64,000 nt of DNA, taken from positions 318,001-382,000 of the forward strand of contig NZ_ASXP01000001.1 in assembly GCF_000445445.1 (NCBI RefSeq), given 5' to 3'. This document shows, in pieces, positions 1-9,322 of the stretch. Origin of the DNA: Sporomusa ovata DSM 2662. GTDB taxonomy: Bacteria; Bacillota; Negativicutes; Sporomusales; Sporomusaceae. The notes beneath the pieces were generated by a model, which was not told where the DNA came from, did not search any database, and was given only the letters and a program-made list of their open reading frames with translations. The stretch's first letter is position 1; the number at the start of each line of letters is the position of its first letter. A program made the translations under genes and the position numbers.

Positions 1-878
1 TCAATCTTTTTTATAATTATCACGCTGACCTTTTTAAATCAGGAATCATAAAGAAAGATTCGGTGCCTTTTGGAACAGCACACCTTCCAGTATTATATAC
101 TGAACCAGAAATGAAAAAATATATTGATACTATCCTGTTACATGGTGGATATGATTCTTATATGGAAGAATTTGTACCAATGATGCTTTACCTTCGTGAA
201 AATGGCTTTGCAGTGTATCTTTTTGAAGGGCCAGGACAAGGGGGCGCTTTGAGAAAAGAAGGCTTAACGTTTATTCCTGAGTGGGAAAAACCGGTAAGAG
301 AGATATTGGATTACTACAATCTGAATGATGTAACGATTATTGGCTTATCTCTTGGCGGAATGTTAGCACCAAGGGCTGCGGCCTTCGAAAATCGGATCAA
401 ACGGGTTGTAGCATGGAGTTTGTTGCCGAATCTTTTTGATCTGTTAATATATGATATGCCAAAGAAGTTTCAAGATGTAATTCGCTTATTGATGACAACC
501 GGTGACGAAAATCTTTTAAATCTGCTAATAAAAAGTTTAATGGAAAAAGAACCGCTGATCGAATGGGCAATTAATCATGGAATGCATAATATGGGTGTAC
601 ATACTCCATACGAATACTTAAGGAAGATCAACCAATTTCAATATTTAGATATTGGAATGAAAATAACTCAGGATTTTTTGTTGTTGGGTGCTGAAAAAGA
701 CCATTTTATTCCAGTAGAATTTTATAAGCCGATTATTGATTGCCTACATAATGTTAAGTCATTAACATACAGGCTTTTTACTGAGAAGGAGAGTGCCGAA
801 AATCATTGTAACGCAGGAAATGCCAAACTAGTTCTTGATACGATTATAACTTGGATAAAGGTAATTAAGCCGGCTTGA
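1..878 (+). CDS. Alpha/beta hydrolase, 5' end outside the window
   Basis: The frame is open from the first complete codon (position 3) to the stop at 876-878, so the N-terminus lies upstream of the window. The GTG at 63 is probably internal: the codons before it read as plausible protein and no ribosome binding site precedes it. A complete hydrolase triad is visible: the HGGYDSY oxyanion-hole region, the GLSLGG nucleophile elbow (Ser), an Asp in AEKDHFIP and a His in ENHCN near the C-terminus. Family members of this kind hydrolyse esters or C-C bonds in the cytoplasm. The substrate cannot be read from the sequence and no operon partner is visible. Confidence 0.85.
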   Translation, partial: NLFYNYHADLFKSGIIKKDSVPFGTAHLPVLYTEPEMKKYIDTILLHGGYDSYMEEFVPMMLYLRENGFAVYLFEGPGQGGALRKEGLTFIPEWEKPVREILDYYNLNDVTIIGLSLGGMLAPRAAAFENRIKRVVAWSLLPNLFDLLIYDMPKKFQDVIRLLMTTGDENLLNLLIKSLMEKEPLIEWAINHGMHNMGVHTPYEYLRKINQFQYLDIGMKITQDFLLLGAEKDHFIPVEFYKPIIDCLHNVKSLTYRLFTEKESAENHCNAGNAKLVLDTIITWIKVIKPA

Positions 879-1403
879 GTTAAACAATTTTCGAGAGTAT
901 TCGTTTTGCAGGTTTTAGCTCATTAACGAAGTATTAATATTTGGAAATGTACAGACTCGGCGGAAGAATGAAATCGCTCAAGCTATGGCCTTGGTAGTCC
1001 CCCGTAAATAAAATTTCATGAAAAATGTAAAAAGTACGCCCTTTTGTGGTATTGTTTAATCGCTAAACCAAACAAACCAGAAAGGAGAAACGTACTTTTT
1101 ACTTTATCATTATACCATGTTCTCCTCTTAGCTTCATATAGAGTCATTTCACAGTGCACATAAAATAGTAATAAAATACATGGAGTAATATTATGAGGCT
1201 CACAGGCTAAATTGTACTTCCATCTACCTTCTTATTGGACGCTTACTATAGATAATCACGTTCACCTAATTTTAAAAGAGAATAGTGAGCCAATATAAGG
1301 TTTGGGTTTAGTTTAATGCATAATCATGTATTTTTATGGTAAAATCAAATAAAGACCATTATGGAAGAATTGAACTGGACAGGTCTAAAAAGGAGGTTTG
1401 TGC
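879..1403. other. Intergenic region with no recognisable gene
   Basis: This 525-base stretch lies between the hydrolase and the M48 protease gene. Apart from the short inverted repeat at 1027-1102 I see only AT-rich sequence with frequent stops in all frames. No convincing promoter spacing could be assigned for the protease gene. Confidence 0.5.
1027..1102. repeat. 12-bp perfect inverted repeat, possible IS or MITE remnant
   Basis: GTAAAAAGTACG at 1027-1038 is repeated in exact inverted orientation at 1091-1102, with 52 bases between the arms. The interior contains a Shine-Dalgarno-like AAAGGAG just before the right arm. This resembles the collapsed end of an insertion sequence whose start codon once followed. 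It could equally be a weak hairpin. Confidence 0.35.
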
Positions 1404-2489
1404 ATGTCGGTGAAAGTCACAATGGGGTTAAAAAAGGAAATTGTAATTTGTTTGATTGCTCTTTTGTTTGTAATGTCTATGATGGCACAGTATAAAGTAG
1501 CAGAAGCGGCAAGTTTAGGGCAGCGGTTATTATATGCAGGTATTGCTATTACATTTGTTAATACATATTTTAATCATTTAAATGATCATGGACAAAAAGA
1601 TATACTTGCCAATACAAAGAAGCAAACCGGAGTGTATAATGATGAGCAGGCTAATACGCGAATTTACACTATCGCCAATCGTCTAAAAAGTTCCGGGTTG
1701 ATTAAGGAGAATTATGCCATTTATGTCAATCCTAAAAAGGAGTTTAATGCATTTTGCACATTAGGACATGTGATTAGTGTAAATAAAGGTGCTCTGGACA
1801 GTTTGGACGATGATGAGCTTGCTGCCGTAATCGCGCATGAAATGCGGCATGGAGAAGCAAAACATCCGGTGCAGGGGGTTACCAAAGCAGTAGGCATAGG
1901 CTTAGCAGTTGATATCTATTTGTCAGGCAATAAGAATAATGCCAGCTATATTTTATCCGGAGTTGCCGGAAATTACATAAATAATGAAATGTTTACGATG
2001 GATCAGGAATGGGAAGCCGATAACTATGGCTTTGAGTATGTTACTGCCGCAGGGTATAATCCAGGAGGTCCTGCCGCTTCTATGGTGAAGCTGCGGTTTT
2101 TGTTAGGTGATTTATGGCACGAGGGGCTGGCACGAACAGTGAATCCTAACAATCATCCTAAGACCACTGCTCGAATCAATAACTTCGCAAAAAAAATGAT
2201 GAATTATAGTGAAGGACATATTACAGTCAAAAACGATAAAACGGTGCAGATTGATGGTCAGGAGATTATGACTCCTGTAAAAACGGATAATCATTTCGGC
2301 GAAGAAAGAGCGTATTTGATGGCAGGACGTCTTGCCCAGGTCTATCATAATCACGAGTTGGCTGCTGCCTATATTGGCGATAACGGGGCGGTTTACATTG
2401 GTGAACGGCAGATTATCACCACTGCGGATAATGATATAAGCGCTACGGAAATCGTTAATAAAATTAACAGCATATTAAAATTAAACTAG
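1404..2489 (+). CDS. M48-family metalloprotease, exported or membrane-anchored
   Basis: The ATG at 1404 is preceded by AGGAGG at 1391-1396 with 7-base spacing, so it is preferred over the upstream in-frame TTG at 1398. The product is 361 residues. It begins with a basic segment and a hydrophobic stretch ending AEAA, a signal peptide or anchor. The zinc motif HEMRH (HExxH) lies near residue 148, and the third ligand Glu is in the EWEADNYG segment about 60 residues later, as in M48 proteases. The C-terminal 90 residues match nothing I recognise. The likely role is envelope protein quality control. It stands alone, followed by transposase debris. Confidence 0.85.
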   Translation: MSVKVTMGLKKEIVICLIALLFVMSMMAQYKVAEAASLGQRLLYAGIAITFVNTYFNHLNDHGQKDILANTKKQTGVYNDEQANTRIYTIANRLKSSGLIKENYAIYVNPKKEFNAFCTLGHVISVNKGALDSLDDDELAAVIAHEMRHGEAKHPVQGVTKAVGIGLAVDIYLSGNKNNASYILSGVAGNYINNEMFTMDQEWEADNYGFEYVTAAGYNPGGPAASMVKLRFLLGDLWHEGLARTVNPNNHPKTTARINNFAKKMMNYSEGHITVKNDKTVQIDGQEIMTPVKTDNHFGEERAYLMAGRLAQVYHNHELAAAYIGDNGAVYIGERQIITTADNDISATEIVNKINSILKLN

Positions 2490-2521
2490 AAAAGGTTAAC
2501 TGACAGTTTAAAAATGGATAC

Positions 2522-2595
2522 AAAAGAATGCCTGTTAATTTGCCAAATTGACGGGCAACTGGAATATTGTGTGGCGTTGTAGTAAAATGTTGACA
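2522..2595 (+). pseudogene. 3' remnant of a REP-associated transposase (RAYT) gene
   Basis: This stretch is clearly homologous to the last ~75 bases of the intact RAYT gene at 19094-19822: AAAGAATGCCT, GCCAAATTGA, GGGCAACTGGAATAT and GGCGTTGTAG all recur in the same order. A one-base loss near the GGG at 2553 puts it out of frame, and the rest of the gene is missing. It shows that RAYT elements have moved in this genome before. Confidence 0.7.
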
Positions 2596-2647
2596 CTGGG
2601 GGAACGTCCCCGGGTGTCCTCCTGGGGGAACGTCCCCGGGTGTCCTC
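2596..2647. repeat. Tandem duplication of a REP-like palindrome
   Basis: A 26-base unit (2596-2621) is repeated exactly and directly at 2622-2647. Each unit contains GGGGAACGTCCCC, a palindrome also present on both flanks of the RAYT gene at about 19040 and 19830. This is the expected relation between RAYT enzymes and the REP palindromes they mobilise. Confidence 0.75.
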
Positions 2648-2680
2648 AATCTTCATATATAGAGATAGGAGTGTCGTGTT

Positions 2681-3247
2681 GTGCGTAGATTAATTTGTGT
2701 AATAATTTTCATTAATTTTTTGCTGATTTTCATGCCGGGAAAGTCATATTGCTATGCGGCTGACTCCAAGCTTGAACTGGATTGGGATTACTTGACTACA
2801 TCCCAAAATGACCGCGATCTTGATACGGTATCACTACATATACTTAAGAAAATTTCTGGAACAAAAAATAAGTCTATATATAGAGGTATTACAATCACTC
2901 GACCGCTTGGAAACGTAACTCTCGAGCACCAGACACAGTCTCAAGACAGTTCCGCAGTTGGCATCGGACCAATATACATGATTCGTGCTGAAAAACCTTA
3001 CGCTGGCAAGCTATCGGCTGCATTAGATATGAGCGGCGGAGTTATTTTATATGACAAACCTTTTCCAGCAGGAGGAAGATATTATGATTTTATGTGGCGG
3101 GTCGGGCCTAAATTCATTTATAAATTCAACGATAACTCTTCAATAAATGTCGGGTATATGCTAATGCATGTTTCTAACGGTTTTAAAACTCATAATCCCG
3201 GGTATGACGCTCATGGCATTTCATTTGGTTTTGTGACAAATTATTAA
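2681..3247 (+). CDS. PagL-like lipid A 3-O-deacylase (acyloxyacyl hydrolase family)
   Basis: The 188-residue product starts with GTG and has a typical signal peptide (cleavage likely near CYAADS). The C-terminal third carries MHVSNGFKTHNPG, matching the PagL signature in which His and Ser of HxSN act catalytically. The residue expected to be the acidic member appears as Asp in GYDAHG. Alternating polar and hydrophobic strands fit an eight-stranded outer-membrane barrel. PagL removes the 3-O acyl chain of lipid A, so this supports an outer membrane with LPS. The nearest neighbour is the small membrane gene downstream. Confidence 0.75.
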   Translation: MRRLICVIIFINFLLIFMPGKSYCYAADSKLELDWDYLTTSQNDRDLDTVSLHILKKISGTKNKSIYRGITITRPLGNVTLEHQTQSQDSSAVGIGPIYMIRAEKPYAGKLSAALDMSGGVILYDKPFPAGGRYYDFMWRVGPKFIYKFNDNSSINVGYMLMHVSNGFKTHNPGYDAHGISFGFVTNY

Positions 3248-3287
3248 ATCGGTAAAATTAAAATTAGATATATGAAATAGTGGGGTG

Positions 3288-3638
3288 ATGATTTTGCTCA
3301 GTACCACCTGGCTTTACTTAATGGTCGTTATGATTGTCGGTAGCATTGTCAAAGGATTCGTATTTGGCCAAATTATTTGGGTGTCAATTGACCTTGCGGT
3401 GCTTGGTGTATGCTATCTGATTCTTCGTCGCAGATATTGGGTTGATATGCGGCAGTCCATGATATTTTTAAGCGTCATCACAGTCATCAGCATACTAGCT
3501 GACATTGGTCTTATCAGCGGAATGTTTGCTAATGTCTTGTCGTTGGCTTTTATCGGTTGGCTTATTTATAGAGGCAGCGGCGGGGAAGGAAAGTTTCATA
3601 ATAAAAAACCCAAACTTCGCCATAAATGGCATAAATAG
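3288..3638 (+). CDS. Small multi-pass membrane protein, function unknown
   Basis: About 116 residues with four hydrophobic segments and a basic C-terminal tail. The start is uncertain: GTG at 3285, ATG at 3288 and TTG at 3294 are in frame behind a GTGGGGTG sequence; ATG was chosen. I do not recognise the family. Thirty-nine bases of this gene (3501-3539) recur with two mismatches at 9323-9361, so a second, broken copy exists in the window. Confidence 0.55.
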   Translation: MILLSTTWLYLMVVMIVGSIVKGFVFGQIIWVSIDLAVLGVCYLILRRRYWVDMRQSMIFLSVITVISILADIGLISGMFANVLSLAFIGWLIYRGSGGEGKFHNKKPKLRHKWHK

Positions 3639-3811
3639 GATATCTATAGTCCTTTTTTGATACGATAGTGAACGATTCTTTGCGCAATCTGTCGATAACG
3701 CTCGTCATAACTAGTTTTCATTTTTAGTAGCATTCAGAAAAATTTTTTTTCTTAGGTAATGTATTCCTCCCGTTTTACATCTGGATTTCATTGGTTCGTG
3801 AAAAATGCAAT

Positions 3812-3856
3812 AAGGACAACCTTCGTCAATTCATTGACAGAGGTTGTCCTTAAATT
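3812..3856 (+). terminator. Strong hairpin, likely intrinsic terminator
   Basis: AAGGACAACCT at 3812-3822 pairs exactly with AGGTTGTCCTT at 3841-3851, with an inner GTCAAT/ATTGAC stem. It is followed by AAATTTT, a weak U-tract. Confidence 0.55.
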
Positions 3857-3902
3857 TTGTCCAGAATGATCTATTACTACGAGGAATAAACAGACAAATT
3901 TT

Positions 3903-4082
3903 ATGGATGAGAATGGTGAAGTAATTTGTGAAATGATAAGCAAACCCAGGCTAGCAGATGAAGAGGCAAATCAAATAGCGAAGAGAATAATGGGTGAATT
4001 GGTGGAAAAAATAGCCGAATTTACGTTTAATGTTGGTGCTAAATCGTGGGAAACAGTAGAACCGCCTCCTTGTATCCTCTGA
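3903..4082 (+). CDS. Short open frame, 59 residues, doubtful
   Basis: An ATG frame rich in charged residues (an EEANQIAKRIMGELVEKIAEF-like helix) ends at TGA 4080-4082, directly before REP-like CCTGTCCCC sequence. A GAGGAA lies 18 bases upstream, too far for a good ribosome binding site. The amphipathic composition suggests a truncated remnant of a longer protein rather than a complete gene. No family was recognised. Confidence 0.25.
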   Translation: MDENGEVICEMISKPRLADEEANQIAKRIMGELVEKIAEFTFNVGAKSWETVEPPPCIL

Positions 4083-4139
4083 CACCCAGAAAAAAATGTC
4101 CTGTCCCCGTGTTTTTTCGTGTTTTTTGAGAAACAGCTG

Positions 4140-4170
4140 TTGACAATTATAGCAAGAGGATGAATAATAT
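4140..4170 (+). promoter_or_regulatory. Promoter of the TetR gene
   Basis: TTGACA at 4140-4145 is followed by TAATAT at 4165-4170 with a 19-base spacer. The -10 region runs into the palindrome starting at 4168, so repressor binding would block polymerase. Confidence 0.5.
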
Positions 4171-4209
4171 ATTTACACTCAGTATAAATTTATACTGAGT
4201 GTAAATATA
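4168..4209. promoter_or_regulatory. 42-bp perfect palindrome, likely TetR operator
   Basis: The 21 bases 4168-4188 are the exact reverse complement of 4189-4209. The core is ACTCAGTATAAA followed by its inverse. The palindrome sits between the -10 box and the TetR start at 4239, the classic place for autoregulation. It is unusually long for a single TetR dimer and could bind two dimers. Confidence 0.75.
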
Positions 4210-4238
4210 GCGGATTAATCATTTTGGGGGAGTGACCA

Positions 4239-4850
4239 ATGGACGGTCTGGTTGAAAGAAAGAAAAAGGAGATTCGCGACAGGATAATTGCCGTAGCCGG
4301 AGAGTTGTTTAAGCAGCAGGGCTTTGAAAACACGACTATGGATCAAATTGCAGTCAAAGCTGTTGTGGCTAGGAAAACTTTATATAATTATTTTCCGCTT
4401 AAAGAAGCCATTGCTGATGAGTATGTTCGGAGCATATCCAAAGATACTGCCCAGGAGACGCTGGAAGCACTTTCTGACCTACCTGACACAAGATCCCGAT
4501 TGATAGCAGCCATTAATAATCGCTATGATTTTCTGGAGTTGAACCCGGAAATTTGCAGTATTGCTTTAATGTATCGTATGAAAATTATGTTACAGGAACC
4601 TAATCATAAGTTTGAGCCGAGTGGTACTCAGAATCTTGTTATGGATATTTTACGTACTGGTCAAGAAGTGGGGGAAATCCGCGCTGACATCCCAATAGAG
4701 AGGGTGTTTGGCTTTATTGAATACATGCGTACAGTAATGGTGCTAGATTGGTTAAAAGATAATACCCAGGTAAATCTTCGGGAGGAAACCGTTCAACTAG
4801 TGGATCTGGTACTATACGGGGCTTTGAGCAAGCAAGAAAAAACAAAATAA
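4239..4850 (+). CDS. TetR-family transcriptional repressor
   Basis: The 203-residue product has an N-terminal helix-turn-helix (residues ~10-55, with FENTTMDQIAVKAVVARKTL and YNYF typical of TetR) and a variable all-helical ligand domain. A GGGGGAG ribosome binding site precedes the ATG. It is followed after 26 bases by a rifampicin-phosphotransferase-like gene, so the pair is probably one transcription unit induced by a small molecule. The long palindrome upstream is the probable operator. Confidence 0.9.
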   Translation: MDGLVERKKKEIRDRIIAVAGELFKQQGFENTTMDQIAVKAVVARKTLYNYFPLKEAIADEYVRSISKDTAQETLEALSDLPDTRSRLIAAINNRYDFLELNPEICSIALMYRMKIMLQEPNHKFEPSGTQNLVMDILRTGQEVGEIRADIPIERVFGFIEYMRTVMVLDWLKDNTQVNLREETVQLVDLVLYGALSKQEKTK

Positions 4851-4876
4851 TCATTCACTAAGGAAGGGATGATCAT

Positions 4877-7538
4877 ATGCAAAATCGAGATAATAACTAC
4901 GTAGTTTCCTGGGGAGAAGCTTTTCCGCTCGGCGTCAATGTCGTTGGGGGAAAGGCTTGGAATCTGTCCAGATTGGATCGGTATGGCTTTAAAATTCCGT
5001 GTGGCTCAGTGCTTACAACTGCAGCTTTTCAAGAATTTATTGACTATAACCAGCTTAGCGAGTTTTTAAAATTAACCTCCCTCCAAATAAATAGTGAAAA
5101 TCTGGGCGAGGCCGATCATCTCCTCTACTGCTTAAGAGAAGAAATAATAAAAGCAACAATACCTCCTATAGTTGTTGAAGCCATACAGGAAAGGTTAGCT
5201 GCCGAAAGACTAGTCAACAAAGCAGTGGCAATTAGATCTTCGGCTTCAGCGGAGGATTCGCGGCAGGCGTCTTTCGCCGGCATTCATGATACCTTCCTAA
5301 ACGTAAGAGGGTTGGAAAACATTATGGAAGCGGTCAAAGGCTGCTATGCATCACTCTGGACGCCCCGGGCCGTAGCCTATCGTCGCAAACAGAACATAGA
5401 AGACCTCGAATTATTGTCTGCTGTTATCATTATGGAGATGGTTGAGGCCCGGGCGGCCGGGGTGGCTTTTAGCTGTGATCCTCAGAGTGGCCGGCGAGAT
5501 ATCTATGTGATCAATGCCAACTTTGGTCTGGGAGAATCCGTGGTAAGCGGAGCCATAGAGCCTGATACCTACTTTGTCGCTCCTCCTGTCTATACCTTGC
5601 TGCCAGAAATTAAAGTAAAAAAATTAGGCTCCAAGTCAGGTTTGACCCAGACCCACGAAGACGGCGGGGTCTATCTGGCTCCCAGCAGCGGCCGAAGTTC
5701 AGAGCAGGTTTTAAATGATGAAGATATTAAAAGATTGGGCAATTTGATAACTCGTGTTTTCGACGCTTTGGGAAACGGCGAAGAACCGCAAGACATAGAA
5801 TGGGCATTTGACGGCAAAGACTTTGTCCTGCTTCAGGCTCGCCCGGTTACCACCTTGCCAGATTGTACTTTCGAGGCGATTAAAAATCAGCCTGTGGTGT
5901 GGTCTAATGCTAATTTCCGGGATGCCGTTCCCATGGTCTTATCCCCTCTACATCGACAAATAATGAAAGATATCGTTGATACTATTTGGATTACCACCTT
6001 TTCCAATCCCGGTTACCCCGTACCGGATGGAATTCAATTTTCCCGGTTCTTTAACGGCCGCTTATATTGCAATATGTCGGCAGTATATTGGGCTCAGTAC
6101 GATTGTAACGGAGCATTACCCCGTGATCTAACTTTTGTTTGGGGAGGGCACCAGCCGGAAATTGAAATCGACGATCAGAGCCTTTTCGAAGGTGAAACAG
6201 GCGTGCGGAGGAAAAAAACAGCTATGCGGACCATGGCCCTAATTACTGAGACCGCTGCCAAGGCAACTGACATCCTTTCTGGAGTGGCCGCCGCTGCTAA
6301 CGACCTGGCTGGAGAAAGATATGAATTTTTACCGGACCATGCATTGATAGATAATTTTGAGGCCTTGGGCAAAATTGTTCAATCCTATAGTGAAAAATAC
6401 ACATGGCTAAGTGGAGCCGGGGGGATGCCGCTAGGAATTCTAATGCAAAACCTGTTCGGGGTTTTAGGCCCCAAGACCCCCATGGTTATAAATGGCTTGA
6501 TGGCGGGAGGAGATGCGTCAATAACCAGCGCCGATCATGGGTATCGTCTGGTTGAATTGGCCGAACAGGCCCGCAGGGATGATTATGCAGTCCGATACTT
6601 TAGCAACCGTCCTTTTACCCCGCTTTTATGGGAACAACAGCTTCCAGAAAATTCGCCGTTCAAACAAGCTTTCCATAAATTCATAAAAGAATATGGTCAT
6701 AGAGCTATCTATGAATTGGACATCATCAACCCCCGCTGGCAGGAAGATCCTTCCTACCTATTGGATATTATAAGGACGACGATGCCTACTGCCAATCTGG
6801 ATGACTTGCGAGCCCGTCAAAAGGAAAAGTTTAACCAGGCCTGGGCGGAAATCACCGCTTTACTTCCTGCTGACAAGCTGGAGGGAATTCGCAAAACAAT
6901 TGCAGATGCCCAGCAGGGAGCCGGGTTACGGGAAATGGCCAAATCGGTTTTGGTTGGCTTTGCAGCCCTATCGTTCAATGGCCCTAGAGTTGGGCGACCG
7001 TTTTGCCAGACGGAACCTTATTGACGAATCATCCGATATTTTCTTTTGCACCTGGCCCGAGATATTCTCCATATTACGTGGGGAATGGAATGGGATGGGG
7101 CTTAAAAGCCTGGTTGAGGACCGCATAGCAACTCATAAAGCCAACGAAAAGCTTATCCCTCCGGACCTTATCCAGGGTGATAAGGTAACGCACTCGCAAC
7201 CTGCTATCATTCCCGCAGGCAATTACTTGGAGGGCGTGGGAGCGGCTGCCGGTAAAGCCACTGGTACAGCCCGATTGATTAATCATCCTGGCGAGGGAAA
7301 TAAGTTGCAGCCGGGCGAGGTCCTGGTGACCCCTTCTACCGACCCGGGTTGGACTCCGCTGTTTTTGAAAGCTTGTGCTGTGATAATGGAAACCGGAGGA
7401 TATATTTCGCATGGAGCAATAATTGCTAGAGAATATGGAATCCCAACAGTAATTAACGTACCAGGTGTTATGAAGGTTATTCAAGATGGCCAAATCGTTA
7501 CAGTTGATGGGGATGAAGGCCGGGTAATTCTTCAATAA
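4877..7538 (+). pseudogene. Rifampicin-phosphotransferase/PEP-synthase-like gene with a frameshift
   Basis: The first frame (4877-7024, 715 codons) holds the ATP-grasp half: GGKAWNL at residues 24-30, the phosphate-binding IRSSASAEDS at 119-128 and the LLQARPV end at about 317. A middle domain follows. The remainder continues in the +1 frame to 7538 with the swivelling phosphohistidine segment SHGAIIAREYGIP (His codon 7410-7412). Removing one C from the CCC run at 6966-6968 restores an 887-codon gene. The phosphohistidine domain is the last domain and there is no C-terminal PEP-binding barrel, so the order ATP-grasp, middle, His fits Rph enzymes that phosphorylate rifamycins better than true PEP synthase. 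The frameshift is either inactivating or a sequencing error. Confidence 0.75.
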
Positions 7539-7600
7539 CGCTAGGAATGCTGTGCGGGCATGGTGGCTTTTGGATTATGCTCAAGGAGGTAATAGGAACG

Positions 7601-7915
7601 ATGGACAGGATAAGCCGGATAATAGAGCGAAACATTAAAAAGGCAATTGACCAAGGGGGTTTTGATGACTTACCCGGTAAGGGAAAAGCTCAACGACTTG
7701 CCGACCTGCGATTTGTTCCCCCGGAGCAACGGGCGGCATTATTGGTATTAAGAAACTCAGGGTCGCTTCCTCCAGAAATGGAATTACGTAAAGAAATCGC
7801 TGGTTTAGAAGAAAAATTACAAATAGCCATGGAGGAAGATAAGCCTGGCATAATTAAAGCAATTACTGAAAAGAAGATGTTTTATGATATTCTAATGGAA
7901 CGCCAGAAACGGTAA
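7601..7915 (+). CDS. DnaJ-family DUF1992 protein
   Basis: The ATG at 7601 follows AAGGAGG at 7583-7589 and is preferred to earlier in-frame codons. The 104-residue product begins MDRISRIIERNIKKAI and contains FDDLPGKGK and PPEQRAALLVLRNSG, the signature of the DUF1992 domain also found in DNAJC28. It lacks a J-domain. The molecular role is unknown. It lies 62 bases behind the Rph-like gene and may be co-transcribed. Confidence 0.8.
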   Translation: MDRISRIIERNIKKAIDQGGFDDLPGKGKAQRLADLRFVPPEQRAALLVLRNSGSLPPEMELRKEIAGLEEKLQIAMEEDKPGIIKAITEKKMFYDILMERQKR

Positions 7916-8092
7916 GGCGGTAAGAGCGGAGATTTACCATTATGCAAGGTGAAACAAAAAATGTAAGCTGATACCATCTTCCGACAAGTGGATTTTTGGA
8001 GGAAAAACAAAAGTCCAAGGCGCCAAGCCTTGAACTATAAATGATTTCGGGTTTCGAGAGCTACAAAAAGGACCGAGGAGGAAGTTAAGCGA

Positions 8093-8301
8093 ATGCAAAT
8101 AAGAAGAGTTACATCAATTACGCTTATGGTAGTATTTATTATCGTATCTGTTACAGGTATTGAAATTGATATCGTGGATAAAAAGCTTCTTTTTTGAAGA
8201 GATTACATGAATGGGCGGGCTATACACTCATTATTTTGGGGCTAATTCATGTGTTTTTTAATTATAAAGCAATGATGTCGTATATTCGAATAAAAAGTTA
8301 A
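8093..8301 (+). pseudogene. Broken DUF4405-like membrane protein
   Basis: ATG 8093, with GAGGAGG at 8075-8081, opens a frame of 34 codons encoding one transmembrane helix and stopping at 8195-8197. The next frame from 8194 continues with KRLHEWAGYTLIILGLIHV and ends at 8301. The His-Glu and second His pattern is typical of DUF4405 cytochrome-b-like proteins. One T lost from the T-run at 8190-8195 explains the break. A sequencing error in the homopolymer is possible. Confidence 0.55.
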
Positions 8302-8363
8302 GAATGCAATGCAAACAGTTGAGTTAACCCTAATTCACTGAATCACGACATTATCTCATTATT

Positions 8364-9140
8364 TTATATGTTATGCAAATAAGTCTGTAATATTTTTTTA
8401 TAATCAACATCATTTGGTGGGAGTTTGCCATTTGTAATTACAAATTTAATTTTATCATCTACACTAGGAGCTATTCCTTTTTGCTTTAATATATCTGCCA
8501 AGTGATTTGTGGTTCCAACACTTCCGTCGAAAAAAACAGTTTCCTTTGTAAACGAGTGTTGCAAAACCTTACTAAATAATGGGAAATGTGTACAGCCAAG
8601 AACAACAGCGCCATAATCAGGAATCGCTAATGGCGTAAATTTCTTTTGCAAATACTGATATACATCTGAAGTGTCAAACTTAAACACTTCGGCGAATTTT
8701 ACCAAGCCGCCTAACGCCATTGTATCAACCATTTCTATCGCATCAAGTCTATGAATTAATTGATGAAATTTTTCCTCCCGTAAAGTAAGACTAGTTGCCA
8801 AAACTAAAACCTTTTTACCTCTTTCTTTACAATAAGCAACAGCTGGTTTTACAGCAGGTTCCATTCCAATGATCGGGAAACTATAATTTTTTCGCAATTC
8901 CCCGACAGTAACACTTGTTGCCGTATTACAAGCGATTACCACGGCATCTACTTTGATTTTAGCCATATAATCCATACCCTTTTGGACATATTGTTTCACT
9001 TCTTTTTTCGTCTTTTCACCATAAGGCAAATGCTCAATATCAGCATAGTAAGTGTAATCGGCAAACGGTAGTATTTTTAAAGCGTGACCAAGAACAGTTA
9101 AGCCGCCAATACCAGAGTCAAAAAAACCGATCTTCATCAT
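8364..9140 (-). CDS. murI: Glutamate racemase
   Basis: The 258-residue product interconverts L- and D-glutamate for peptidoglycan in the cytoplasm. It has the N-terminal FDSGIGGLTV motif, the first catalytic cysteine in VIACNTAT and the second in VLGCTHFP, all at the expected spacing. The start has two adjacent ATG codons behind GGAAGGG. The gene stands alone on the minus strand. The length is normal for the family. Confidence 0.93.
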   Translation of the reverse strand: MMKIGFFDSGIGGLTVLGHALKILPFADYTYYADIEHLPYGEKTKKEVKQYVQKGMDYMAKIKVDAVVIACNTATSVTVGELRKNYSFPIIGMEPAVKPAVAYCKERGKKVLVLATSLTLREEKFHQLIHRLDAIEMVDTMALGGLVKFAEVFKFDTSDVYQYLQKKFTPLAIPDYGAVVLGCTHFPLFSKVLQHSFTKETVFFDGSVGTTNHLADILKQKGIAPSVDDKIKFVITNGKLPPNDVDYKKILQTYLHNI

Positions 9141-9322
9141 TATCCCTTCCTAGTTTCAATTATGTATTTATATTATCATGAATAACTCGTCAAAATATGA
9201 AGCTGTGATTAAAAAAAGCATTGTCTATATAATACCATAAACTAGCAGTCATAGGAATTTTGTATGGGAGTTATTTGTTCTAGTTCTGCAACGAGATCTA
9301 TTATAGAGGTCGTTTTTATTCT

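Noticed and set aside
2596..2647. Start of a CRISPR array
   Set aside because: There are only two directly abutting copies with no spacer and no cas genes. The unit is a REP palindrome.
4877..7538. Naming the TetR-linked gene phosphoenolpyruvate synthase
   Set aside because: The phosphohistidine domain is the C-terminal end and there is no PEP/pyruvate-binding barrel after it, so the Rph-like architecture fits better.
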